64,000 bases of DNA from Pachyseris speciosa (lineage: Eukaryota; Cnidaria; Anthozoa; Scleractinia; Pachyseridae). Below, piece by piece: positions 33,718 to 45,015 of the stretch. Every line of letters starts with the position of its first letter. The first letter of the stretch is position 1. The position numbers and the translations under genes are program-made. The stretch lies in assembly GCA_016490735.1 (NCBI GenBank), contig JAEMWC010000261.1, forward strand, positions 25,001-89,000, read 5' to 3'. The notes under the pieces were generated by a model, which saw only the letters and a program-made list of their open reading frames with translations, was not told where the DNA came from and did no database searches.

Positions 33718-33972
33718 AGCTGTTGACATCCGGGTCATACAAGGTGCCATCACTGGAGGACCTATGTAAAAATTGCAAGTTTCCAAGAACCGTTTGCAGG
33801 CAAGTTGGGAACGGTGTAATAGAATGCCAGTGTCCGCAAGAGTGCACTGAAGAGTTTGCACCCGTCTGTGGCTCTGACGGACACAATTACAGCAATGGAT
33901 GCAAGTTGAAAGTGAAGGCATGCAAACCAGAGAACAACCGCACCTTGCGCGTGAAACACCTTGGACCGTGTG
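33718..33972 (+). CDS. Exon 24: FS/Kazal module
   Basis: The acceptor is TACACAG and the donor GTAAGA, phase 1-1. After a linker of about 15 residues, LCKNCKFPRTVC begins the module, and the Kazal core has APVCGSDGHNYSNGC ending GPC. The following intron carries the intact LINE. Confidence 0.87.
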
Positions 33973-34600
33973 GTAAGACGTGGTACACTCTTTACTCTTT
34001 AATAATTGGGTCATGACTATTTGGAGTCAATCTCCTACTCAAGTAGCTATCCCTACTTTTAGGACCGCCCTTATCATTACCGACAGGAATCCAAGCCATG
34101 GCAAAGATTTTCTGAAATGAGCTCCTTGATTTCCATAACAGTAGGATTAAGTGTGACTATATTCTCCTCAAAATATCCCGATCTCTTGAAACAAACAGCT
34201 GACGAGAATAAAGGACGTGATAACCAAAAATGGAATGTCTGTATTTGACCAAATTCTCTCAGCCAATGGCAGTGCCAGTGCCAGTGCTCCTGTTTTATTA
34301 CTGTCGCTTTTGTTGTTGTTGTTTTTTATAGTTGTTTTAGTAGCGCTATTTTGTTTTACAACTATACTAGAGAACCACCTTGCAAATGGTCATAACTCAC
34401 GTGAAACTGCGTAGTTGTAAGGATGGTAAGGTAACTCGACTGGCAGAAGCATAAGATATGCGAGGAGATAAGTTTAAAGAAAGGAGCTAAAAGAAGTGAT
34501 TAAACACGAAAGAGGAGGAGGGTCCAAATGTACAGATAAACAAACGTTTTGGGTGTCTAATTAACAATTAGATTATTCACTCTCGATTTCTATTGTTCTA
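33973..34600. other. Intron 24, 5' part
   Basis: AT-rich. A TGTTGTTG-type run lies at 34305-34330. ACAATTAGATTATTC at 34565-34579 recurs inverted at about 38007-38021, so 15-bp inverted repeats bracket the LINE. Their origin is unclear. Confidence 0.4.
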
Positions 34601-37600
34601 TTGTTTGGTGTCAAGTCAAGCATGGCGGTCACGCTTTGCAATAGCTCCAAGGTTGCAAGATGTTTTCTACTTTTAGGCTTGGTTTTAACGCATCTAAATA
34701 TCATCCGTAATGCAGCTAAGTATCCTCCTCATCGGCACATTGCTATTTTTGTACCAGAAGCGCTAAATTCCGAAATTGAGGGTGTTATTTGTCTCCGGAC
34801 TTTTGGAGGCGACTTCAACTTCAAGCCGGCGGTTTCTGGTAGTTCTTGCAGATTCAAGTGTTTCTGGAGTTCAGGCAGAGCTTCGTACTATGCAAACTCG
34901 GTGGCTACTAGACAGATACTTTTACTTTCTGGTGATGTTGAATTAAACCCTGGATGGCAAGGCATATCTACGCAAGGTGAAGATTATTTATTGAACTTTG
35001 CGAGTGAAATCAACCGTGGCTCGAATAACTTCAGTGTAGCACAATTGAATGTTCGAGGCGTGAGAAATAAGATGGATGAAATCAAACTATTGCTTAGAGT
35101 GTGTCGCTTTGACATTTTAGCAATAACTGAAACCTTCTTGGATGAGAGCATATCGGACAAGCAATTACATGTGGACAACTATAAGATTGTTAGAAGGGAC
35201 AGAAATACGGGACAAGATGGAGGTGGCTGTTTAATTTACATTGCGAACCATATTTGTTATTCAAGGCTCAAATCCCTGGAGTCTTCTGATATTGAATTAA
35301 TCTGGATCAAAATTATGCATAAATCGTCTGCGTTGATCTTAGGAAATTGCTATCGACCTCCTTCTGACTTCCAGTTCTACAGCCGATTTTATGATTGTCT
35401 GGAGAAAGTGTGGCTTAAGCATAGGAATGTGTTGCTCGTAGGCGACTTCAATTCGGACTATTTTCGTAGTTACGAGGGGGTTAAATCATATGCAGGTAGG
35501 AAATTACAAGATATACTGCAGCAGTTTAACTATAGCGTAATGAACGACAGGGACCAGCCAACAAGAGTTACAAGTGACACACAGACCCTGATTGACTTGG
35601 TTATTACCAGTACGCCGGAGATTATCAAGGGAGCTATTAAAACAACTGAGTTAGGAATCTCCGATCATAAGCTGGTTCTTGCTACAATATGGTCCAAAAT
35701 AAAAAGGCCGCCCCCAAAAGTAGTCAGGGCCCGCACTTTCAAAAGATTTGACCAAACAGCTTTTGTGAAGGATATCGAAAATGCGCCGTGGTCAGTCTGT
35801 TCCGTGTTTGATGATCCGGACGATTGCTATTGGGCGTGGTCACACTTATTCAATGATATCTGTCAGATGCACGCGCCTTACAGGGAAGTTAAAGTTAGGA
35901 GCGTGTCGGTACCTTGGATAACACCGCAAATACGGCATTTGATGAATAAACGTTTTAAAACGCTTAAAAAGGCACAACGTCAGGGTGATCCAAATCTGTG
36001 GGCTGAGTATCGGGAGTTGCGGAATAGAGTGACCATGGAAGTGAGGCTCTCTAAGAGCAGGTACTATTTGGAACTGTTTAACGAAGTGAAGGATTGTAAA
36101 TCCTACTGGAGACTGGTAAGAAATGCGACAAACGGCAAATTGATTCTCCCGATTTTAGGGATCAGAAATGCGGATGGAAAAGTTGTTACCTCTGACCTGG
36201 ATAAGGCCAACATACTTAATGAGCATTTCTCAACTATTGGCGCAAAACTGGCCAACGAATTGCCAAATACCAATTTGACTCATAGCAATGTTCATGTTTC
36301 TACCATCGCGCCTTGTGTTATGAACATAAATCTATCATATGAGGGTATTGTTAGCTCGATGGCTAAATTGAAAGCCGATAAAGCCGCGGGACCCGACAGT
36401 GTTGCTCCTAAACTTTTAAAGTTTGCTGGTGACTCAATTATTCCATCCTTGTTGTCTGTATTTAATATAAGCGCCACCTGCAACACTGCACCGGCTACAT
36501 GGAAGTCTGCAAAAATTTCAGCTCTCTATAAATGTGACGATGAAACTGATAAGCATAATTACAGACCTATTTCGCTTCTAAGTGTGCCAGGAAAATTGAT
36601 GGAGTCTGTCGTGGCGTCAACTATTAACAAGCACGTCACTGGACAGGGACTTGGAAACCCTAATCAGTGGGCGTACAAAAAAGGTCATTCCACCGAGCTG
36701 TTGCTAGTGAAGATAACGGATGACTGGAGACGAGCGCTCGACAAGAAATATGTTGTAGGTGTGATATTCGTTGACTTTCGTAAGGCATTTGATGCGATTC
36801 CCCACTCCATTTTGCTCCGAAAACTTCAGAGTCTCGGTGTGGCTGGGGATTTATGGTGTTGGATAAAAGATTATCTCTCTGGAAGAACACAAGTAACAAC
36901 AATTAATGGGTGTCAATCTCAAGCTATGCCAGTTACTTTTGGTGTACCACAAGGGTCGGTGCTGGGCCCCACCCTGTTTTCCCTTTTCTGTAATGACCTG
37001 CCCGATATCACTGAGGGAATGGATGGCGACCCACAGCTTCACATGTACGCAGACGATACCACCGTTTATGTCTTGGCTCCTACTTTTGATCTGGTGGCTT
37101 CCAAGTTAAATGAAGTCCTAGCAAGGTTATATACATGGTGTTGTGAGAACTGTCTCACTCCCCATCCTACCAAGACGGAATATATGCTGCTCAGTGGACG
37201 CGGGCAACTGACTGGGCCAAAGCAAGCTATTAAGATGGGTGATTATGTTATCGAAGAGGTGGTTTCTACAAGATGCTTAGGTGTCCAGATAGACAACGCT
37301 CTTAAATGGGATCATCATGTATCGGAACTAGCGAAGTCGTTTACGCAGAAGCTGAACTTACTTAAATCACTGTACTTCCTGCCTAGACAGGCGAGAACTG
37401 ATTTCTATTTTGGGGTTATTCTGCCCTCTGTTACGTATGGTATGTTGGTTTGGGGGTCTTGTGGTCAAACCTTTTTCTCAAACCTGGAATCCATACATGT
37501 CAGAGCGGCAAAAATAATATTTAACTTAGATTGGTGTACGCCAAGCAAGGAGGTTCTTGCCGCAGCAAAATGGAATACCTTGGAGACTATGTATGAGAAA

Positions 37601-37852
37601 CGATTATTAATTTTAGCGCATCAGGCTTATTATCATCTTTTACCATGTCCTATGAACTGTCTTTTTGTAAAGTATGTAAGTAGCTACGATTTCAGGAGGA
37701 AAATGACCTTCAAGTTACCCAGGCCTAGGACTGATATGATCAAGAAATCATGTTCATACAAGTCAATTATTCGGTGGAATGCCCTGGAAAACCAAATGAG
37801 ATCAATTTGCGAGATCGACGCTTTTAAAAAGTCACTCAAGAGTATTTTTTAG
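34601..37852 (+). mobile_element. Intact CR1/L2-group LINE ORF (endonuclease-RT)
   Basis: A single open frame of 1083 codons. Residues about 105-119 contain LLLSGDVELNPGW, a 2A-like motif with Trp replacing the final Pro. The APE-type endonuclease follows (QLNVRG, ITETFLD, VGDFNSD, ISDHKLV), then a reverse transcriptase with NYRPISLLS, FVDFRKAFDAI, VPQGSVLGP and MYADDTTVY, and a C-terminal domain. A hydrophobic stretch near residues 22-36 precedes the 2A-like motif. The 3' region to about 37985 ends AT-rich. The frame is uninterrupted, so the copy is young and might still encode active protein. It lies in the sense direction in intron 24. Confidence 0.9.
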
Positions 37853-38023
37853 CCACATATCTTGTAAATACGTAGCATTCTTATATTAGTTTTATTGTGA
37901 TTAGTTTAGGAGGTTTAATTTATTGTACACGACCACATCAGCTTTGCTGAACTTTTAATCGTGATTAAATAAATGCTGTTATTATCGCGTGATAGCCGAT
38001 GAGGGCGAATAATCTAATTGTCT

Positions 38024-38742
38024 TAGTATAAATCTACTAGTGGTTTCAAAATCAAACAAGTAGATTACCTAAATAATCCTTGCAGGCACATTTAAAAGAC
38101 GCGAAGAAGCGACCGCCATTTTGTTGACAAGCGCCCCTCGCTATCTGCTTAACAAATAGATTCCATGTTGCCGTGCGTCTGTTCAGTAATAGATCACAAA
38201 TGACGTCAAAATGTGGTAAAAACAAAGAAGTGGCACACGAGCCGCAGGCGAGTGTGTCATTGATGTTTTTGCCACATTTTGACGCCTTCTGTGATCCATT
38301 AGGCTGATTTAGCAAAGACAACGGGGACTTCTTGACAACGGCGCGCGCAGATCTAAACACCGACTTGACCAATGGCAGAGCTGCAAATTGAACACCGGAA
38401 GTCGTGTTCAGTCCTTTTCACGCGCTCTCAATTCGTCAAATGACGTTCCCGTTCTGTTGCTAAATTAGCCTATTACTGAACAGACGCACGGCAACATGGA
38501 ATCTATTTGTTTTATATAATAAAGAAACAAAATGCAAGCGAAAAACTTGTTTATTTTCACATTTCTAGAAAAAAGTGGGTCGTCATGACGTAATCTGTGC
38601 ATCTGTCCTCTAATAGATCATAGCTAAGAACCAATCACAACATGCGAACCATTCAGCTTATTATATAAAACAGAATAGATAGCGATTAGCGTAGCCAGTA
38701 AGAGAACGGCATTTGTGACAGAACGCTAGTAGATTTATACTA
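38024..38742. mobile_element. MITE with TAGTATAAATCTACTAG termini, copy 2
   Basis: Perfect 17-bp inverted termini lie at 38024-38040 and 38726-38742. The outer sequence matches copy 1 at 5033-5236. It is larger because another element (38151-38510) has inserted into it. Confidence 0.75.
38151..38510. mobile_element. Nested TIR element inside the MITE
   Basis: ACAAATAGATTCCATGTTGC and the next 27 or so bases at the left end recur inverted at the right end (38472-38510), giving long TIRs of over 40 bp. An inner palindrome (CACGAGCCGCAGGCGAGTGTG) lies at 38236-38256. A third, partial terminus of the same family is at 63637-63695. Confidence 0.75.
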
Positions 38743-38790
38743 ATTTTGTCGAGAAGTAACTCGCGCCACCTCTATTTCTAGTGAAACATT

Positions 38791-40278
38791 TACCGTAAAA
38801 GCTCTATTAAGCCCCCGGGGGCTTATTTAATTTCAGGTCTCATTAACGGGGGGCTTATTAGAGAGGGGGGCTTAACCCCTTAAATCCTGAGTTACTGCAA
38901 TTTTTTTAGTAAATTTTTGGTGATAATTAGTCTGGAGCCCTAATCTTCTTCATATAAGGAGTTGTGATGAAAATAACTGCAGGCTTGTGACACTGTGGGC
39001 TGGAAATAGGGTGTGACGTCACGTACATTAGCGGCCAATGTTCGTTTACCGAGTCAACAAACTTGATTGTGGTAAATTTGCTGCTTTATAAATGTTTTTC
39101 GAGCCATTTTCCTCCACAAAGGCCCCCAGGCTGGCATAATTAAGCTAGAATGTGGGTAAAGGCAAGCCTTTGAAAGAAGCTAGAGGTGAGAGGTTTCTTG
39201 CTGAATTAGACGCCAAATATGCTTCGTAGCCAATATGGCGGTGGATAGCCGAAGCTGTCTCTCTGCTAACTTTGTGGAAGGATTCCAGGACATACCAAGG
39301 CAATTTGGGCTAGTTTTGACTGGTAAAAAGTTCAATCGACATCATATTGTCCTGGTAGTACTGGGTGGCCCGACACTTACAAAAAAAACCTTTGAAATAG
39401 GAAATGGAAGGGTTCTATGTTCGAGGAATAGCTGACTTTCCCAGAATTCTTTTGGGGCGTGAACAAGGCAACTTGAGATACGCGAGATTGGCTCCAATAA
39501 AATGGCTAAAGCGTGGCCCGCGGAAAAAGTGAGAGGAAAATTTCCATCCAGATGCCAAGGTCTGGCCTTAAGGTTTGCTGTAAATGTAGAATTTTGATTT
39601 TGTGGGCAATGTTTTTTATTAAACAGTTGACCACGTAAATGTGTAACTTTTAGTGCTGTTCTTTGGTCAAAATACTGGCATTTTGGGGTTTGTTGCCAAA
39701 CAAACGGTGCTATGCAGCAAAAATCGGGTATTGTAGTCGGTATTTTTGGTTGTAAGAGTTGCAAAAAACACCAGTTGGTGCTATTCACACATGATGACGT
39801 TCTGACAAAATTTAAACAAGAAATAAATCATAAAAGCGAAAGCGGTATTTTCCACGCATATATGCGTGGTTAGGATGCAAAGGGTTAATAGAGAGGGGGG
39901 GGGGGCTTATTTCAAGTCTTAAACACCCTGTTTCGTCTTAAAACGGTTTTTGTACAAAACTCAAACAATTACAGGGAAATTTTATCATATAATAAAGAGC
40001 AGCAAACGGTACATACATACATACTTTATTGACTTTCCCCAAGGGGCTTTTCAAAGACAATATTAAGTATTGCGTGTTTGAGTGTATACTGTGTAAAATA
40101 CAAACCAGTTGGGCCACATGAAGTTGATTTCGCAGGAGGGAATATGAGGGACTTATTACAAAATCTCATGTCCCAAAAGGGGGAGGGGGGCTTATTACAA
40201 AAAACGACTTCTAGACGGGAGGCTTATTAGAGAGGGAGGGTTAATAGAGAAGGTGGGTTTAATAGAGCTTCTACGGTA
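38791..40278. mobile_element. TIR element TACCGTAAAAGCTCTATTAA, about 1.5 kb
   Basis: TACCGTAAAAGCTCTATTAA at 38791-38810 is matched inverted at 40259-40278 with one change. G-rich subterminal repeats (GGGGGGCTTATTAGAGAGGG type) occur at both ends. A CR1/L2-like 3' tail with CATA repeats lies inside near 40013-40090. No transposase was recognised. A minimal relative is at 10913-10946. Confidence 0.7.
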
Positions 40279-40576
40279 GCTGCTTGTTTCATTTTATGTT
40301 TGCTGTAGTAAATGCTTTGTTAAATATTGCCTGCGCTCTTTCAAGGTAACGATCTCGAAATCTACTTTGTTATGTTACAATGCAGCAAAGTTCTTTACTT
40401 TTTTTTTTTTACATTTTGCACTGACTTTCCTTTTGGATGGAAATAATCGCAACTATTTAAAATTCTCTTGAACCCGGTGAAAGGTTACATTTAAAATGTT
40501 GTTTCGAGTTCTACGTAATTCTCTGAAAGTTTTCATTTCTGGTTTACTCTGATCTACTGCCTTTCTTTTTCGTTAG

Positions 40577-40735
40577 TGTGTGATCTCCCACCTGCTGGAG
40601 GACTTTGCTTCGGCTATATTCCGCGTTACTTCTTCAATGCTACTACCAAACGCTGCGAAAGGTTTATCTACGGGGGATGTCAAGGAAATGGCAACAACTT
40701 TGAAACTGTTAAGGCCTGTGAAGACTTGTGTATCA
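40577..40735 (+). CDS. Exon 25: Kunitz/BPTI domain, P1 Phe
   Basis: The acceptor is TTCGTTAG and the donor GTAAGT, phase 1-1. Six BPTI cysteines are present, with RYFFNATTKRC and FIYGGCQGNGNNF. The P1 residue after the second cysteine is Phe (GLCFGY), which predicts chymotrypsin- or elastase-type specificity rather than the trypsin type of exon 21. Confidence 0.9.
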
Positions 40736-42665
40736 GTAAGTAAATTAACGAACTTAAAATCTCTCGCATTGGTTCGTTGAGAAAGCGCCCAGGGGGTTCA
40801 CAGGTTCAACCAACGATGATCTTCATTGAGGGGTAACATACTGGTATTGTGCCGCTCCCCAACTTGAGGCTCATTTGAAAGCGATTCTAGGACGTGTTTC
40901 CACTCATTACATTTCAAATTGTTAGTTCTAAGTAGCATTGCCGTGGTCAGGGAAACATCAAGGAAAAAGAGATTTTTTTTCACGGTCAGTGAAAAGTCAG
41001 GGAATTGTGTGTCAAGTCAGAGAAATTCTAAATTCTACCTGAAAGTCAGTGAAAAGTCAGGGAATTTTACTTTTGGTTGATCATTAGGTTTGGGAAGGAG
41101 ATTCCTTGTTAGTAAAGCTAACGGTGTTTCAAAGACGTCCTGCAAAGAAACTGATTTACGTGGCTCCGTTGCGGGCTTTATTTCCCCAGGATTTGTCTTG
41201 GATGGTCAGTGAAAATTGTTTTGTGGCCAGTGAAAAGTCAGAAAAAAAAGAAAAAAATAGAACTGGAAAAGTATATTGCCACACGTGAAAATAAACTCAA
41301 TCGTTTTTACACGAAGTGGAGGGATTTTTTTGTAGCGGTCATTTTAAGGTGTTATTGTTAAGTAGCAGTATTGCATCTGTTAAGTTTTTTTTAAGCATTG
41401 TTCTTATTAGTAGTATTATTGTTTAGTAGAACCATTTCTTGTTTGTAAAAAAAGAGTGATATTAGTACTGTAAGTGAAGTTAGGGTTTAAAAATTTATTT
41501 GTAATGTTAATATTGTAAATAGTGTTAGATTTCTAAGTAATGTTGCTAGTAATTGTAAGTAATGTTAGTGTTGTAAGTAAGGTTGGCAGTATACAATCGA
41601 AATAAAGTGTTAAAAGTTAAAACAAAAAGAAAGAAAAGTCAGGGAATTTTTTTCTATCACAGCGAGTGGTAACCCTGCAGTTGCTTTTAGTTGTGCTGTA
41701 GCATATAGGATAGTTAAGCCCTTGGATGGAATCTTGAGGTGTGCCCCGACAGTTGAAAGCTGCTAAGCAGTAGGTTCCTTTTGTGCTTTCTGGGTATGTT
41801 AAGTAAGTAAGTAAGTCTTTATTTAAACAGGGTAGTCCATTAAGCTCAAAGGCTGGTATCCATAGGGGCCCTGTATAAATAACATCAAGTAAAAAAATAC
41901 AATTTATGCGCATAGATTAAAACTTTGTAATTATACGTTAAAAAACTAAAACTACGTTAAAATCTAATTACAATACTACTATACTAAAAGAAACCACTAA
42001 GAACTATTACGATAATAACCCTTTCGCACGGCTGTCTGTCTTCAGCTTTCGTTATGTCGGCGGGCAGCTCGTTAAAAAATTTTGCTCCGCTAAAAAGAAA
42101 CGTGCTTTTCCCAAAATTCGATTTCACCCTAGCTAACAATAACCTACTGCTCTGCCTTGTGGAATAGCTATGAACGTTGGAAAAGCTAATGAAAAATGCT
42201 AAAAAAATAACTTGGAGCTAATGAAATTAAGACAGAAAAACAAGCTTGGCCCTATGATAAGAGCGCCTCTTGGAAAGATACGACTAACGTAAATCATTCA
42301 TTAACACGTAATTATACGCGCAGATCAACGTTGTAGACGTAGCAGTCTATCCTGGTCTTGTTGTAACAGACTGCTTCAAGCAATATCGCAATAATTAAAC
42401 AATGGCAGAATTAATGTATTGTGTTCTATAGGGTATAGTTTTCCCTTTTGAGTCTTTTTATGAAATCCTAAAGATGATTGAGAGGTTATTCAAATGAAAG
42501 TTCTTCCTTTTCATACTCTTTGTTTTCCACCTTTTACTACCTTTACTGGGAATCTTTCATACTTTGCAGTTACACATAATTTGGGGACATGAGTGAATAA
42601 AATATGGGGTTTCCGTCAGTTACAGCGGAGTACATTTTACTTCTTGTTTTCATTGTTTGTTCTAG
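40736..42665. repeat. Intron 25: repeats and LINE 3' ends
   Basis: GTCAGTGAAAAGTCAGGGAA-like words repeat at 40985-41065 and 41205-41240. A TGTTA/GTAA-rich stretch ends in AATAAAG at about 41600. At 41803-42210 a minus-strand CR1/L2-like 3' end is visible (tandem CTTA tail, then TATGGATACCAGCC in reverse). The remainder was not recognised. Confidence 0.5.
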
Positions 42666-42875
42666 GTCCATGTAAGAACTTCAAGTGTCCATTTCCCCGA
42701 ACAAGATGTGAAGTCGAAGAGGGTTTGCCAGTTTGTAAATGTCCCATCGTCTGTCCTGCGGATTATCGACCAGTTTGCGGAACAGATGGCAAAACGTACG
42801 GCAATATGTGTGGACTGGAGGCAGCTGCGTGTCAAACAAAACACTTTAGGCTGAAACTTGCTCACCTTGGAGAGT
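42666..42875 (+). CDS. Exon 26: FS/Kazal module
   Basis: The acceptor is GTTCTAG. SPCKNFKCPFPRTRC is followed by a Kazal core with RPVCGTDGKTYGNMC ending GEC. I place the donor at GTACGG (42876), which leaves T and joins exon 27 as TGT in phase 1. The stronger-looking GTAAGA at 42902 would end in phase 0 and break the frame into exon 27. Confidence 0.8.
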
Positions 42876-43324
42876 GTACGGAGTTTCTCTTATTATTTTT
42901 TGTAAGATGGTTAACTCTTAACGCCTGTGTGGCAAGTTATAAAGAAGTTATTTCCACCATGGTGATTACGAACCACTTCTTTCATGGTATCCCAAAGCCT
43001 GTTAACTGAGGCCATTTCTCTTGCGTGTTGATTCCCAAAGTGATTCTCCGTAAATGACCAAGTATTGCATGCAGTCTAGAAAGTTTTCATTTTCAAAAAA
43101 AAAAAATCACTTTGGGTGTGGGGTGGAAGTCTTTTGTATGTCCACACTTGTGGACTTCATATGTTAATGAATTGTATGTCGTTTCTTTAATGGCTTGGTC
43201 AAGTTGCGTGCTGTAGTAGTGGGGATAACACCGTTAATATTGGCCCTGAAACACACAAACCTAGACTTCGGATGATTTTGAAAGAAACCTCAATTTAAAA
43301 ATGAAAGAAGGCTGCTGGTATGCT

Positions 43325-44790
43325 GTAGAGATCCATGCGCCAGCTTTGGATTTTGCAATTTGTTCCCTAGTTAGGTTTGAGTGTTAACCCGTGTGATGAA
43401 CTTGTGTTCAGCCCAAGATAATGTTAATTTGTTGCAAAGATCCAAAACGCTCCTTTGGATTTTGCAATTTGTTCCCTAGTTAGGTTTGAGTGTTAACCCG
43501 TGTGATGGACTTGTGTTCAGCCCAAGATAATGTTAATTTGTTGCAAAGATCCAAAACGCACCTTTGGATTTTGCAATTTGTTACCTAGTTAGGTTTGAGT
43601 GTTAACCCGTGTGATGGACTTGTGTTCAGCCCAAGATAATGTTAATTTGTTGCAAAGATCCAAAACGCAGCTTTGGATTTTACAATTTGTTACCTCGTTA
43701 GGTTTAAGTGTTAACCCGCGTGATGGACTAGCGTGTAGTTCAAGATAATGTTAATTTGTGGCAAAGACCCAAAACGCAGCTTTTGATTTTGCAATTTGTT
43801 ACCACGTTAGGTTTGAGTATTAACCCGTGTGATGGACTTGTGTGTAGCCCAAGTTAATGTTAATTTGTTTCAAAGATCCAAAACGCAGCTTTTGATTTTG
43901 CAATTTGTTACCTCGTTAGGTTTGAGTGTTAACCCGTGTGATGGACTTGTGTGTAGCCCAAGTTAATGTTAATTTGTTGCAAAGATCCAAAACGCAGCTT
44001 TGGATTTTGCAATTTGTTACCTCGTTAGGTTAAAGTGTTAACCCGTGTGATGGACTTGCGTGTAGTTCAAGATAATGTTAATTTGTGGCAAAGATCCAAA
44101 ACGCAGCTTTTGATTTTGCAATTTGTTACCTCGTTAGGTTTGAGTATTAACCGGTGTGATGGACTTGCGTGTAGTTCAAGATAATGTTAATTTGTGGCAA
44201 AGATCCAAAACGCAGCTTTTGATTTTGCAATTTGTTACCTCGTTAGGTTTGAGTATTAACCGGTGTGATGGACTTGCGTGTAGTTCAAGATAATGTTAAT
44301 TTGTGGCAAAGATCCAAAACGCAGCTTTTGATTTTGCAATTTGTTACCTCGTTAGGTTTGAGTATTAACCGCTGTGATGGACTTGCGTGTAGCCCAAGAT
44401 AACGTTAATTTGTTGCAAAGATCCAAAACGCAGCTTTTGATGTTGCAATGTGTTACCACGTTAGGTTTGAGTATTAACCCATGTGATGGACTTGTGTGTA
44501 GCCCAAGTTAATGTTAAGTTGTGGCAAAGACCCAAAACGCAGCTTTTGATTTTGCAATTTGTTACCACGTTAGGTTTGAGTATTAACCCATGTGATGGAC
44601 TTGTGTGTAGCCAAGTTAATGTTAATTTGTTGCAAAGACCCAAAACGCAGCTTTTGATTTTGCAATTTGTTACCACGTTAGGTTTGAGTTTTAACCCGTG
44701 TGATGGACTTGTGTGTAGCCCAAGTTAATGTTAATTTGTTGCAAAGATCCAAAATGCAGCTTTTGATTTTGCAATTTGTTACCTCGTTAG
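43325..44790. repeat. 109-bp minisatellite carrying copies of a 3' splice site and exon start
   Basis: Thirteen units, spaced 109 bp (once 108), precede exon 27. Each has a TTAG acceptor-like site followed by about 45 bp resembling the first codons of exon 27 (GTTTGAGTGTTAACCCGTGT, then GATGGACTTGTGTG). Acceptor positions fall before 43375, 43484, 43593, 43702, 43811, 43920, 44029, 44138, 44247, 44356, 44465, 44574 and 44682. The copied exon piece soon reaches a stop (AGATAA or AGTTAA). The real exon is the fourteenth unit. Confidence 0.9.
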
Positions 44791-45015
44791 GTTTAAGTGT
44801 TAACCCGTGTGATGGATTTGTGTGCAGCCACAAGCGCCATAGCTGTGTAGCGATTGGTCCTCAGGCAGTCTGTGTTTGTAGCAGCGTTTGCACCAGAGAG
44901 TATGACCCCTACTGCGCCTCTGATGGTATCACTTACCCGAATAAGTGCAATCTGGAAGTGGCCGAGTGTGAAAGTGGGAAGACCTTGGCAGTTTTACATG
45001 CAGGGAAATGCACAG
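44791..45015 (+). CDS. Exon 27: FS/Kazal module
   Basis: The acceptor CTCGTTAG lies at the edge of the minisatellite, and the donor is GTTGGT, phase 1-1. [19 protein letters not shown] is followed by a Kazal core with [15 protein letters not shown] ending GKC. Its first 45 bases are the apparent source of the exon part in each upstream repeat unit. Confidence 0.85.

Noticed and set aside
33610..34014. Minus-strand frame of 134 codons
   Set aside because: It lies antisense to exon 24, whose cysteine-rich Kazal match and splice sites are clear. No domain is visible on the minus strand.
42593..43009. Longer exon 26 ending at the GTAAGA donor at 42902
   Set aside because: That donor leaves phase 0, while exon 27 needs one base (T) before its GT. 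Ending at 42875 keeps phase 1 and restores the TGT cysteine.
44461..44728. Protein-coding repeats in the minisatellite frames
   Set aside because: The unit length of 109 is not divisible by three, and each unit's exon-like piece meets a stop. The open frames are by-products of the repeat.
43325..44790. CRISPR-like array
   Set aside because: The units are 109 bp and repeated in full without unique spacers, and the host is eukaryotic. It is a minisatellite.
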